Shown here piece after piece: positions 1 to 7,135 of a DNA stretch of 22,844 nucleotides. Source of the DNA: Acidobacteriota bacterium. Lineage in GTDB: Bacteria > Acidobacteriota > Terriglobia > Terriglobales > Acidobacteriaceae. The notes beneath the pieces were generated by a model. The model ran no database searches. It worked only from the letters and a program-made list of their open reading frames with translations, and was not told where the DNA came from. The first letter of the stretch is position 1, and the number at the start of each line of letters is the position of its first letter. The stretch is taken from assembly GCA_021781255.1 (NCBI GenBank), contig JAJXXG010000358.1:1-22844 (forward strand), given 5' to 3'. The position numbers were made by a program, and so were the translations under genes.

Positions 1-125
1 TGGCCGTTGCAGCTTAGGGTTCGCGCCATTGCGCGCCAGAGTTCAAACTGTTGCAAAAATGAGACAATGGGTAGCAGCGTCCGAGGGTATGCATGGAGCA
101 ACCGGACGCCGGGGGACCCTTGACC

Positions 126-947
126 ATGCTGCGAGCCGTTTCGACGCATCTGTTCCTGAACCAGCGTCTGCACCCTGGGTTGCTGGAACTCGTCAGCCGG
201 TCCGGGGCGGAGGCGGTGGAGATTTTTGCCGCGCGCCAGCACTTTGACTACACCAGCCGGGAGCACGTGGCTGAACTGGCCTCATGGTTCAGCTCAAACT
301 CTCTGACGCCGTTCTCGATGCACGCGCCGCTCTTTCCTGACCGCGAGATGGGCCGCGCCGGGGCTCCGGCGGTGAACATCCTGCACCCTGAAAAATCCCG
401 CCGCATCGACGCCATGGACGAGATCAAGCGCGCCCTGGAAGCCGCCGAGCACATCCCCTTCAAAAACATCGTCATGCACATGGGCGAAAAGGACGATGGC
501 TGGTCGCTGCGCACCATCGAGTATGCCCAGACAGCTCTGGAACATCTGGGCGCGTTTGCCCATCCGCTGGGCGTGCGGGTGCTGGTGGAAAACCTGACCA
601 GCGAGCCCACCACGCCGGGGCACCTGATGACGATTCTCGATCTGGGCCACCTTGACACGGTGGACGTTTGCCTGGACCTGGGCCACGCGCACCTGACAGT
701 GGGCGTGGCCGATGCCATCGCCACGCTGGGCAGCCGCATCCGCGAGGTCCACGTACACGACAATCACGGCCTGAAGGACGAGCACCTTTGGCCCGGCGAC
801 GGCACGATCGACTGGAAGGCTGCGGCGACCGCGCTCAGCGCGCTGCCCTCGCCGCCCGCCGCTGTGCTGGAAATCAGCTACACACTCGGCGACGCGGCAA
901 CGGACGTTCCGGGGAAGATTCAGCGCGCCTTTGAACGGCTGGGCTGA
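126..947 (+). CDS. Sugar-phosphate isomerase/epimerase-like TIM-barrel protein
   Basis: The 273-residue product looks like a xylose-isomerase-like / AP-endonuclease-2 family barrel. Strands carry the usual metal-ligand signatures in order: HMG in VMHMGEKDDG, Glu in VLVENL, Asp and His in CLDLGHAH, His in REVHVHDN, and an acidic WPGDGTIDW loop near the C-terminus. Such proteins isomerise or epimerise sugars or cyclitols in the cytoplasm, but the substrate cannot be read from sequence. I start at ATG 126 (MLRAVSTHLF) because the family-like sequence begins there and GGGGGA lies about 9 nt upstream; an in-frame ATG at 93 would add 11 residues. The gene converges on hypE with only 40 bp between them and no clear hairpin, and nothing links it functionally to the hyp genes. 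Confidence 0.8.
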   Translation: MLRAVSTHLFLNQRLHPGLLELVSRSGAEAVEIFAARQHFDYTSREHVAELASWFSSNSLTPFSMHAPLFPDREMGRAGAPAVNILHPEKSRRIDAMDEIKRALEAAEHIPFKNIVMHMGEKDDGWSLRTIEYAQTALEHLGAFAHPLGVRVLVENLTSEPTTPGHLMTILDLGHLDTVDVCLDLGHAHLTVGVADAIATLGSRIREVHVHDNHGLKDEHLWPGDGTIDWKAAATALSALPSPPAAVLEISYTLGDAATDVPGKIQRAFERLG

Positions 948-987
948 AACGCCTGCACCCTTCGAACAATTTCCTTGCGGGGATGCC

Positions 988-2070
988 TCAGCAGATGCGC
1001 GGCAGTTGCTCGCCGATCTGCGTGGGGATGACGCGGTTGGCTCCCATGCCGGTGCGGGCCACCAGCATGCGCGGATGCTGCGTGGTCACCTGGCCGATGA
1101 GCGCCGCGTCGCGGCCCAGCGGATGCGCGCGCAGAATCTCCAGCACCTGCGCTGCGGCCTCGGGCGCGACAAAGAACACCGCCTTGCCCTCGTTGGCAAC
1201 ATAGACGGGATCGAGGCCCAGCAGTTCGCAGGCGGATTGCACCTCAGGCCGCACAGGCACGCAACTCTCATCGATGGCGATACCCACATTGGATGCGACG
1301 GCGATCTCATTGAGCGTGGAGGCAAGGCCGCCGCGCGTGGGGTCGCGCATGGCGTGGACCTGGGAGCCCACGGCGTCCAGCACCTGCGCAATCAGCCCGT
1401 TGAGCGCCGCGCAGTCGGAGCGGATCCGGCTCTCGAACTCCAGCCCCTCGCGCACGCTCATGATGGCCATGCCGTGGTCGCCGATGGTGCCGGAGACGAG
1501 GACGGCATCGCCCGGCCGGGCCAGATGCGGGCCGACAGCCACCTCAGGCCGCAGCACGCCCACGCCCGCGGTGTTGATGTAGCAGCCGTCGCCGTGGCCG
1601 CGCTCGACCACCTTGGTGTCACCGGTGATGATGTGGACGTCCGCCGTGGCCGCAGCCCGCGCCATTGCGTCTGCAATCGCCGCAAGCGCAGCCAGCGGAA
1701 AGCCTTCTTCCAGAATGAAGCTGGCGCTCAGAAAGCGCGGCATCGCTCCCGAGACGGCCAGATCGTTCACCGTGCCGTTCACGGCCAGTTCGCCGATGGA
1801 GCCGCCGGGGAAAAAGAGCGGCTGGACGACGAAGGAATCCGAGCTCATGGCCAGCCGGCCTGAGCCCAGATCGAAGACTGCGGCGTCGCCCAGAGTTTCC
1901 AGCGCCGGGTTGCGGAAGGCGGGCAGAAACAGGTGCTCGACAAGCTCATTACCCAGTTTGCCGCCGCCTCCGTGGCCCATCACGATGGTGGGATAACCGG
2001 CCAGCGGCAGCGGGCAGCTCCAGGTGGAAAAGTCGGGCGCGCCCGCACCGGAGTTCGGCTTCTCAGCCAT
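988..2070 (-). CDS. hypE: Hydrogenase maturation protein HypE
   Basis: HypE dehydrates the carbamoyl group that HypF places on its C-terminal cysteine, giving the thiocyanate that becomes the CN ligands of the [NiFe] active-site iron. The 360-residue product has the PurM-like fold signatures: MGHGGGGK near residue 35, [30 protein letters not shown] and [15 protein letters not shown]. It ends PRIC, so the essential terminal cysteine is intact. The start at 2070 overlaps the hypD stop by 8 bp, indicating translational coupling. The reading frame is open further upstream into hypD, but that part is hypD's shadow. It is the last gene of the hyp cluster, and hypF is not in this window. Confidence 0.97.
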   Translation of the reverse strand: MAEKPNSGAGAPDFSTWSCPLPLAGYPTIVMGHGGGGKLGNELVEHLFLPAFRNPALETLGDAAVFDLGSGRLAMSSDSFVVQPLFFPGGSIGELAVNGTVNDLAVSGAMPRFLSASFILEEGFPLAALAAIADAMARAAATADVHIITGDTKVVERGHGDGCYINTAGVGVLRPEVAVGPHLARPGDAVLVSGTIGDHGMAIMSVREGLEFESRIRSDCAALNGLIAQVLDAVGSQVHAMRDPTRGGLASTLNEIAVASNVGIAIDESCVPVRPEVQSACELLGLDPVYVANEGKAVFFVAPEAAAQVLEILRAHPLGRDAALIGQVTTQHPRMLVARTGMGANRVIPTQIGEQLPRIC

Positions 2071-3205
2071 GGGCCGCTCCTGACAATGCAGACCCGGCTC
2101 CGGCCAGTTCCTCGGCGGAGAGGAAGCGCCCGTAGTTGAAGTAGGCGGCGCAGGCGCCCTCGCTTGAAACCATCGTTGCTCCCAGCGGATGGCGCGGCGT
2201 GCACTCCCTGCCGAAGGCCGGACACTGGGCGGGCTTGATGGCTCCGCGGAGTACATCGCCGGAATGACAAAGGGGCGACTCCTGGGTGCGGATGCCGGAG
2301 ATGTGGAAGCGCTCTTCGGCGTCGAAGTCGCGGTAGGCATTGTTGAGCCGCCAGCCGCTTTTGGGAATGACGCCGATGCCCCGCCATGCGCGATCGGTGA
2401 CTTCAAAGACCTCAGCCAGCAGCTTTTGCGCGGCCTGGTTTCCTTCAAACGTGACCACGCGCTCGTAGGCGTTCTCGACCTCGTGGCGGCCTGCCTCAAG
2501 CTGCAGCACGGCGCGGCGGATGCCGTCGAGCAGGTCCAGCGGCTCAAAGCCTGTGACGACAATCGGAATCTTGAATTTTTCAGCCAGTGGCGGGTACTCC
2601 CAGTAGCCCATCACACTGCACACGTGGCCTGCGGCCAGAAAAGCCTGTACCTTGTTCCCGGGCGAACTCATGATGGCCTCAATCGCAGGCGGCACCAGCA
2701 CGTGTGAGACGAGCAGAGAGAAGTTGCGCAGGCCGCGCCGCCGGGCCAGATGCACGCTCATGGCGTTGGCGGGGGCGGTGGTCTCAAAGCCCACGCCGAA
2801 AAACACCACCTGCCGGTCAGGATTTTTGGCGGCGAGATCTACGGCGTCCAGCGGCGAGTAGACCACGCGCACATCGCCGCCGTGGCCTTTCACCTGGAAC
2901 AGGTCGGCGTCGGTGCCGGGCACGCGCAGCATGTCTCCGAAGCTGCAGAAGATGACGCCGGGCTGGGCGGCGATGGCGAGCGCTTTGTCAATCAGTTCGA
3001 GCGGAGTGACGCAGACCGGGCAGCCGGGGCCGTGAATCATCTCGATGCCGGCGGGGAGCATCTGGTCGATGCCATTGCGAATAATGGAGTGCGTCTGCCC
3101 GCCGCAGACCTCCATGATCTTCCACGGGCGCGTGGTGAGCTGGTGAATCTCGCGCGCCATGCGCTGAGCGATTTCGCCATTGCGAAACTCGGTGAGGTAC
3201 TTCAT
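2063..3205 (-). CDS. hypD: Hydrogenase maturation protein HypD
   Basis: HypD is the iron-sulfur scaffold that, with HypC, assembles Fe(CN)2CO for [NiFe] hydrogenases. The 380-residue product has all diagnostic motifs: CGGQTH at 34-39, GPGCPVC at 59-65 (redox-active cysteines 62 and 65), FCSFGDM, and GFETTAP. Four C-terminal cysteines (about 313, 328, 335, 352), in LCHSG, QCPAFG, ECTPRHP and GACAAYFNY, match the [4Fe-4S] ligand region. It starts four bases before the end of hypC (ATGA overlap) and overlaps hypE by 8 bp, so hypC-hypD-hypE are almost certainly cotranscribed and translationally coupled. Confidence 0.98.
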   Translation of the reverse strand: MKYLTEFRNGEIAQRMAREIHQLTTRPWKIMEVCGGQTHSIIRNGIDQMLPAGIEMIHGPGCPVCVTPLELIDKALAIAAQPGVIFCSFGDMLRVPGTDADLFQVKGHGGDVRVVYSPLDAVDLAAKNPDRQVVFFGVGFETTAPANAMSVHLARRRGLRNFSLLVSHVLVPPAIEAIMSSPGNKVQAFLAAGHVCSVMGYWEYPPLAEKFKIPIVVTGFEPLDLLDGIRRAVLQLEAGRHEVENAYERVVTFEGNQAAQKLLAEVFEVTDRAWRGIGVIPKSGWRLNNAYRDFDAEERFHISGIRTQESPLCHSGDVLRGAIKPAQCPAFGRECTPRHPLGATMVSSEGACAAYFNYGRFLSAEELAGAGSALSGAAHG

Positions 3206-3603
3206 TTGCTGCTGGCTCCGCCATCAGCTTCGGGTGCCCCAGAGCCTGCCCTGAGCTTGCCGAAGGGTCTCGCTTCCGAGAGCTGGGAATCCGCTGAACA
3301 GCTCCCATCGGGACACCGGGATTGCGGCGCTTTGGCGGCGCGGGCAAAGGCTTCGTCCTCGCCGGCCAGTTCCTCGTCCAGCACACCCATGGCGCGAAAG
3401 TCGGCGAGGGTCTTCTCGGCAGTCTCCTCATCGATCTTGGAGATGGCAAAGCCGACGTGAACAATGGTGTAGTCGCCCACCTCGACCTCGGGCACGTAGT
3501 CAAGGCAGACACGCTTGACCACGCCGCCAAAGTTGACGCGGCCCATGCGGAGGTCGCCCTCGGTGATGATTTCTTCGACTTTTCCCGGAATCGCTAGACA
3601 CAT
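3202..3603 (-). CDS. hypC: Hydrogenase maturation chaperone HypC, with extended C-terminal tail
   Basis: HypC shuttles the Fe(CN)2CO precursor from HypD to the hydrogenase large subunit; its N-terminal cysteine is essential. The product begins MCLAIPGKV, with Cys2 and the typical IPG turn, followed by the OB-fold region ending near [15 protein letters not shown]. At 133 residues it is clearly longer than the family's usual 75-90. The extra roughly 45 residues after [10 protein letters not shown] are low-complexity, and part of them ([11 protein letters not shown]) is the translation of an interspersed DNA repeat at 3245-3267, so the tail is probably unstructured and acquired. Upstream is a 74-bp gap with a likely promoter of its own. 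The stop overlaps hypD by 4 bp. Confidence 0.95.
   Translation of the reverse strand: MCLAIPGKVEEIITEGDLRMGRVNFGGVVKRVCLDYVPEVEVGDYTIVHVGFAISKIDEETAEKTLADFRAMGVLDEELAGEDEAFARAAKAPQSRCPDGSCSADSQLSEARPFGKLRAGSGAPEADGGASSK
3245..3267. repeat. Interspersed repeat core (CCTGAGCTTG-CCGAAGGG type) inside hypC
   Basis: The segment carries CCTGAGCTTGCCGAAGGG preceded by CCTGC. This resembles a short interspersed repeat common in many unrelated bacterial genomes, usually seen as CCTGAGCTTGTCGAAGGG and often translated as FDKLRA or FGKLRA peptides. Here it lies in frame in the 3' end of hypC. Identification rests on memory of the motif; only one copy is in this window. Confidence 0.6.
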
Positions 3604-3612
3604 GGCAACTAC

Positions 3613-3618
3613 CTTATA
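3613..3618 (-). promoter_or_regulatory. Predicted -10 element of hypC promoter
   Basis: On the minus strand TATAAG (5 of 6 matches to TATAAT) sits exactly 9 nt before the hypC ATG. The hexamer 17 bp upstream (GCTGTG) is a poor -35, as expected of an activator-dependent promoter. The predicted start is near 3606, leaving only about 3 nt of leader, so the transcript may be effectively leaderless. Confidence 0.5.
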
Positions 3619-3641
3619 CCGCGTTGGGGGCGGCGCACAGC

Positions 3642-3655
3642 GTGATTTGAATCAC
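3642..3655. promoter_or_regulatory. CRP/FNR-family operator-like dyad upstream of hypC
   Basis: GTGATTTGAATCAC is a perfect 6+6 inverted repeat around a TG centre. It fits GTGA-N6-TCAC (CRP core) and differs from the FNR box TTGAT-N4-ATCAA by one base in each half. Its centre is about 42 bp upstream of the start predicted from TATAAG, the position of class II CRP/FNR activators. Control of hyp genes by FNR is known in E. coli; that a CRP/FNR protein acts here is inference. Confidence 0.55.
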
Positions 3656-3677
3656 TTCGCGCAAAGAACGAGTGGCT

Positions 3678-4268
3678 CTATTGCCGATTCAACAAGGCAT
3701 TGAGCACTTCCCTCAACTTGGATCTGAGGACCCAGATCAGCACAGCGAAGACCAGAAAAAATGCGAACCTGTTGCGGTCGAACACCCAATCGGCCACAGC
3801 CCAGAATCTGGGGCCGAACAGCCAGTTGCCAAGGACCGCGAGAACGAGAAGGCCAAAAACAATGCCGAATGCGGTGAGCCAGAGCTTCAGAATGTCATGC
3901 GGCGGCCTGACGGTCTTACCCGATGTCGAAAAGGAAGGATCGAGTAGAACAAGCAGATAATGGTCACCTTCGCTCAGCTTGATTACGGCGTCGTCCCAGG
4001 CCTCTTGCTCCAGCCAGCCGCTAGCTTTGTTGGCCTCTTCGATCCTGCGGACCAGCCCAGCTATCTTCTGCTCAAATTCGTGATTGTCGTAGTCTCGTTC
4101 AAATTCCTCGTTCACATCAGACATGTTCGGCAGCGTCCAGCCTGCCTCGGCGAAATAGAGCATTTTTCGTTCCACCTCGGTCAACGACACTCCCTCACGC
4201 CTCGCTTGGGCGACGATCCTTCCGACCAGATATTCCTTTGCCTCACGCTCTGTCTTGAATGCCGGCAT
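3678..4268 (-). CDS. Two-TM membrane protein of unknown function (EVERKMLYF-type)
   Basis: The 196-residue product has a soluble N-terminal part (residues 1-125) and two hydrophobic segments at about 128-150 and 167-182, ending in a basic tail. The N-terminus contains EREAKEYLV and LTEVERKMLYFAEAGW, a pattern I associate with uncharacterised acidobacterial proteins; function is unknown. I prefer ATG 4268 because GAGG lies 6 nt upstream; ATG 4292 would add eight residues and overlap the upstream DUF1801 stop by 7 bp. The gene sits inside the hyp cluster in the same direction, but a sampled stretch is about 50-53% GC against about 68% in hypD, suggesting a later insertion. A hydrogenase-related role is not supported by anything in the sequence. 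Confidence 0.8.
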   Translation of the reverse strand: MPAFKTEREAKEYLVGRIVAQARREGVSLTEVERKMLYFAEAGWTLPNMSDVNEEFERDYDNHEFEQKIAGLVRRIEEANKASGWLEQEAWDDAVIKLSEGDHYLLVLLDPSFSTSGKTVRPPHDILKLWLTAFGIVFGLLVLAVLGNWLFGPRFWAVADWVFDRNRFAFFLVFAVLIWVLRSKLREVLNALLNRQ

Positions 4269-4285
4269 CTTTAACCTCGGGTCGC

Positions 4286-4687
4286 TCAGCATGCTTTCTT
4301 TCGTTCATTCTCTGCAACCCGCGCCTTCACCATCTTCTTGAGCAAAGCAGGAGAAAGAGGTTTGTCCACGGGAAACTGCACTGTACCCTTCGACGTGCGG
4401 CAGGCACCGAGTTCGTCCTTGAAGTCGTCCAGCAGCCTGGCGCTCATGGGGAAGAAGCTGCAATGGTTTTTGAACGCTGCGTAGCCCACCAATGCGCCCT
4501 TGTAGCGGAACGCAGGCATTCCATAACTGATGGCTTCGGTCGCCTCTGCCGGCGCCGCCGCACGAATCGTCGCGCGCATTTTCTCGAGCGTGCTGCGGGC
4601 CTGCTCAGGGACGCGGGCCAGATAGGCGTCCACTGCCTTCGCGCCGTCCGCTGTCGGACTGCCTTTCGTCGCCGTGGCTTGTTTCAT
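4286..4687 (-). CDS. DUF1801 / YdhG-like protein
   Basis: The 133-residue product has the DUF1801 pattern: EAISYGMPAFRYKGALVGYAAFKNHCSFFPMS followed by FPVDKPLS and a KKMVKARV helix, with an N-terminal PEQARSTLEKMRATIRAAAP helix. Members have a frataxin-like fold and are sometimes called iron chaperones (YdhG), though biochemical support is thin. It begins 12 bp after hypB; its AAGGA ribosome site overlaps the hypB stop region, so it is translationally tied to hypB. Part of the gene is lower in GC than its neighbours. It is not a standard hyp gene, and a role in iron delivery to the hydrogenase is only a speculation from position. Confidence 0.88.
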   Translation of the reverse strand: MKQATATKGSPTADGAKAVDAYLARVPEQARSTLEKMRATIRAAAPAEATEAISYGMPAFRYKGALVGYAAFKNHCSFFPMSARLLDDFKDELGACRTSKGTVQFPVDKPLSPALLKKMVKARVAENERKKAC

Positions 4688-4699
4688 CGGACTTTTCCT

Positions 4700-5368
4700 T
4701 TATGACTCTCGCCTTGCCCGCTCCTCGGCCAGATACGCGTACCACTCGGCCATGCCCGCGCCGGTCTTTGCCGACGTTTCAATGATGCGAAGGCCGGGCC
4801 GGATCTCATTGATATTCCAAAGCGCCGCCTCGCGGTTGAAGGCGCAAGGCTCGGCGATGTCGATCTTGGTGATGACGGCGGCGTCGGCGGAGTTGAACAG
4901 CGTGGGGTACTTGAGCGGCTTGTCTTCGCCCTCGGTCACAGACAGCAGCGCCACGCGAATCTTTTCTCCCAGATCGTAGCTGGACGGGCAGACGAGGTTG
5001 CCGACGTTCTCTATAAACAGATAGTCAAGACCGGCCAGATCCCAGCCATCCAGATGTTTGCCGACCATCTCGGCTTCAAGGTGGCAGATGCCGTGGGTGT
5101 TGATCTGGCGCACGGGAGCGCCGCTGGCCGCAAGGCGCTGCGCATCGTTGTCGGTTTCTAAATCTCCCACTAGAGCTGCGGCGCGAGAGCCCTGCGCAAG
5201 CAGCTCGCGCAGGGTGCGCTCAAGAAAGGCGGTCTTGCCCGTGCCGGGGCTGGAGACGAGGTTGAGCACCAGCACGCCGGCGGCGCTGAAGCGCTGGCGC
5301 AGGCCCGCCGCAAGCTCATCGTTTTTCTTCAGGATTCCGCGACGAATCTCGACAATTCGCGTCGTCAT
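4700..5368 (-). CDS. hypB: Hydrogenase nickel incorporation GTPase HypB
   Basis: HypB is the GTPase that, with HypA, loads nickel into [NiFe] hydrogenases. The 222-residue product has a P-loop SSPGTGKT at 39-46, GDLETDND (switch region), the metal site THGICH with Cys95 and His96, Cys127 in NLVCPSSYDLGE, and TKID at 167-170 for guanine recognition. It lacks the N-terminal CXXCGC high-affinity nickel motif and any histidine-rich stretch, so it is the short form that depends on the G-domain site. Its ATG overlaps the hypA stop by 4 bp. Confidence 0.97.
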   Translation of the reverse strand: MTTRIVEIRRGILKKNDELAAGLRQRFSAAGVLVLNLVSSPGTGKTAFLERTLRELLAQGSRAAALVGDLETDNDAQRLAASGAPVRQINTHGICHLEAEMVGKHLDGWDLAGLDYLFIENVGNLVCPSSYDLGEKIRVALLSVTEGEDKPLKYPTLFNSADAAVITKIDIAEPCAFNREAALWNINEIRPGLRIIETSAKTGAGMAEWYAYLAEERARRES

Positions 5369-5730
5369 GCGATGCCTCCCGATTTTTCGACGATTTCAAT
5401 GGAATCAATCTCCAGCTCCCGGCCCTGACGCAGGTCTGTGGCGGGCGAGCCGCAGCGGGGACAGCGCAGGCTTTGGATGCTGGCAATCTCGACTTCTCTG
5501 CCGCAGGGCGCGCAGCGCGCCATGATAGGCAGCGTCTTCACCACCAGCGCTGAACCAGCAAGGGGCGTGTCCGCAGTAACAACACCGTAGCAGAACTGCA
5601 GCGAGTCCTCGACGACCGCCGCCAGAACCCCCACGCGCAGATGGACTTGCCTGACCTGCGCACCGGGATAAGCCGCCAGCGACTCGGTCACCGTGTCCAC
5701 AATGCTGGAGACAATGGAGAGCTCGTGCAT
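5365..5730 (-). CDS. hypA: Hydrogenase nickel metallochaperone HypA
   Basis: HypA binds nickel through its N-terminal MHE motif and passes it on with HypB. The 121-residue product begins MHELSIVSSIVDTV and has a zinc ribbon made by Cys73/Cys76 (CAPC) and Cys90/Cys93 (CPRC), with family-typical length. It is the first gene of the minus-strand hyp cluster and overlaps hypB by ATGA. No Shine-Dalgarno sequence is evident; TAGAAT lies exactly 9 nt before the ATG, so the transcript may be nearly leaderless. The neighbouring aminotransferase is transcribed divergently. Confidence 0.96.
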   Translation of the reverse strand: MHELSIVSSIVDTVTESLAAYPGAQVRQVHLRVGVLAAVVEDSLQFCYGVVTADTPLAGSALVVKTLPIMARCAPCGREVEIASIQSLRCPRCGSPATDLRQGRELEIDSIEIVEKSGGIA

Positions 5731-5739
5731 GCAGGATGG

Positions 5740-5745
5740 ATTCTA
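5740..5745 (-). promoter_or_regulatory. Predicted -10 element of hypA promoter
   Basis: TAGAAT on the minus strand is followed by 9 nt and the hypA ATG. There is no good -35 hexamer at 17 bp. The same TAGA(A/C)T hexamer precedes four other genes here. Confidence 0.4.
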
Positions 5746-5766
5746 CGCCCGGCCGCATGCGACTGC

Positions 5767-5780
5767 TGTGTCCGGCCACA
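5767..5780. promoter_or_regulatory. TGTG-N6-CACA dyad upstream of hypA
   Basis: TGTGTCCGGCCACA is an inverted repeat with a CCGG centre. Its centre falls about 40 bp upstream of the start predicted from TAGAAT. It is not identical to the dyad ahead of hypC, and in this GC-rich context it could be chance. Confidence 0.25.
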
Positions 5781-5797
5781 CTGCATCGGCGGCATTT

Positions 5798-5825
5798 GCC
5801 GCGGATTGCCATTCGCCGCGGATTG
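5798..5825. repeat. Tandem 11-bp direct repeats in the hypA/aminotransferase divergent region
   Basis: GCCGCGGATTG occurs at 5798-5808 and again at 5815-5825, a period of 17 bp, ending about 28 bp before the aminotransferase GTG start. It could be an operator or a local duplication. I do not recognise the motif. Confidence 0.5.
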
Positions 5826-5852
5826 TAAGATTGCAGCAGAAGGAACTTCCTT

Positions 5853-7043
5853 GTGACGAGAACGCTGGCAACTCATCCGCACACCACATCGCGCCTGGCC
5901 CTGAGCGAGCTGGCCCCCGGAGCCATGCAGTCCGAGATTCGCGCCATGACGACCGAGTGCGACCGCATCGGCGGCATCAACCTGGCCCAGGGCGTGTGCG
6001 ATACGCCGGTACCCGCGCTGGTGGAGGCCGAAGCCATTGCCGCCATGCGCGCCGGACACAACATCTATACGCGGCTCGACGGCATCGAACGGCTGCGCAA
6101 GGCGATTGCCGCCAAGCAGCAGCGCGACTACGGCTTGCGCTACGACCCGGAAACCGAGGTGCTGGTGGCCTGCGGCGCCACAGCCGGACTGCACGCAGCG
6201 GCCATGGCACTGCTGAATCCCGGCGATGAGGTGCTGCTGTTTGAGCCCTTCTACGGCTACCACGTCGCCACGCTCAAATCTATGCGCGTGAAGCCCGTTC
6301 TGGTTCCGCTGGCAGAGCCGGACTGGGCGCTCGATACCGATGCGCTGCACGCGGCCATCACACCGCGCACGCGGGCGCTGATCCTGAACACTCCGGCCAA
6401 CCCCAGCGGCAAGGTCTTCAGCCGCGCCGAACTGGAAGCCGTGGCCGAGGTGGCCCGGGCGCACGATCTCTTCGTGCTGACCGACGAGATTTATGAGTAC
6501 TTCGTCTATGACGGCGCGAAGCACATCTCGCCCGCAACGCTTGACGGCATGCGCGAGCGGACCATCGTGATGTCGGGCTTCAGCAAGACGTTCAGCGTGA
6601 CCGGTTGGCGGCTGGGCTACGTGACGGCAGATGCGAAGTGGATGGCCGCGATGGGCTACTTCCACGACCTGACCTACGTGTGCGCGCCTGCGCCCCTGCA
6701 GCACGGCGCGGCGGCGGGGCTGGAGCAGTTGCCGCCGGAGTTTTATGCGCAGGTCGCAATCAACCACCAGTCCAAACGCGAACGGATATTGGCCGCGCTG
6801 CGCGACGCGGGCATGGAGCCCAGCGTGCCTGCCGGCGCCTACTACGTGCTGGCGAGCGCCAGCCGCCTGCCGGGGAAAACCGCCGCGGAAAAAGCCCGCC
6901 ACCTGCTGGCAGCAACGGGCGTGGCATCGGTGGCCGGCTCGGCGTTCTTTCGCCATGGGCGTGGAGAAAACCTGCTGCGCTTCTGCTTCGCCAAGAAGGA
7001 TCACGACCTGGACGAGGCCTGCGCGCGGCTGCGGCGGCTGTGA
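5853..7043 (+). CDS. PLP-dependent aminotransferase, class I/II
   Basis: The 396-residue product is a fold-type I aminotransferase of the aspartate aminotransferase superfamily, closest in pattern to the kynurenine/methionine aminotransferase branch (INLAQGVCDTPVP, NIYTRLDGIERLRKAIA). Visible motifs are the cofactor-binding region CGATAG, NTPANPSGKV, DEIYEYF, and the Schiff-base lysine Lys245 in SGFSKTFSVTGWRLGY, with the substrate-carboxylate arginine in LLRFCF. It would transfer amino groups in the cytoplasm using PLP; the amino-acid specificity is not readable. The start is GTG 5853, supported by AGGA 8 nt upstream. It is divergent from hypA and followed after 92 bp by the SIS gene. Confidence 0.92.
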   Translation: MTRTLATHPHTTSRLALSELAPGAMQSEIRAMTTECDRIGGINLAQGVCDTPVPALVEAEAIAAMRAGHNIYTRLDGIERLRKAIAAKQQRDYGLRYDPETEVLVACGATAGLHAAAMALLNPGDEVLLFEPFYGYHVATLKSMRVKPVLVPLAEPDWALDTDALHAAITPRTRALILNTPANPSGKVFSRAELEAVAEVARAHDLFVLTDEIYEYFVYDGAKHISPATLDGMRERTIVMSGFSKTFSVTGWRLGYVTADAKWMAAMGYFHDLTYVCAPAPLQHGAAAGLEQLPPEFYAQVAINHQSKRERILAALRDAGMEPSVPAGAYYVLASASRLPGKTAAEKARHLLAATGVASVAGSAFFRHGRGENLLRFCFAKKDHDLDEACARLRRL

Positions 7044-7076
7044 GCGGCGTAACCCACGCGCAGCAGGGCCAGCCGT

Positions 7077-7082
7077 TAGAAT
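7077..7082 (+). promoter_or_regulatory. Possible -10 element (TAGAAT) for the SIS gene
   Basis: TAGAAT lies in the 92-bp gap after the aminotransferase, about 54 bp before the SIS start. No convincing -35 is seen. It is listed because the same hexamer precedes other genes in the window. Confidence 0.3.
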
Positions 7083-7135
7083 CAAGCCGCAAGGCTTTGC
7101 CGCCAGGCGAGGCCAAGGGAAAGGCCTGAGTCGCT

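Noticed and set aside
948..987. Terminator between the convergent isomerase and hypE genes
   Set aside because: The 40-bp gap shows no stable inverted repeat or T-run.
2071..2562. Upstream extension of the hypE frame to 524 residues
   Set aside because: The added part overlaps hypD in another frame and has no HypE homology; MAEKPNSG at 2070 gives a normal-length protein coupled to hypD.
5688..7085. 465-codon minus-strand frame opposite the aminotransferase
   Set aside because: It covers a real PLP enzyme and the hypA 5' end and has no recognisable domain.
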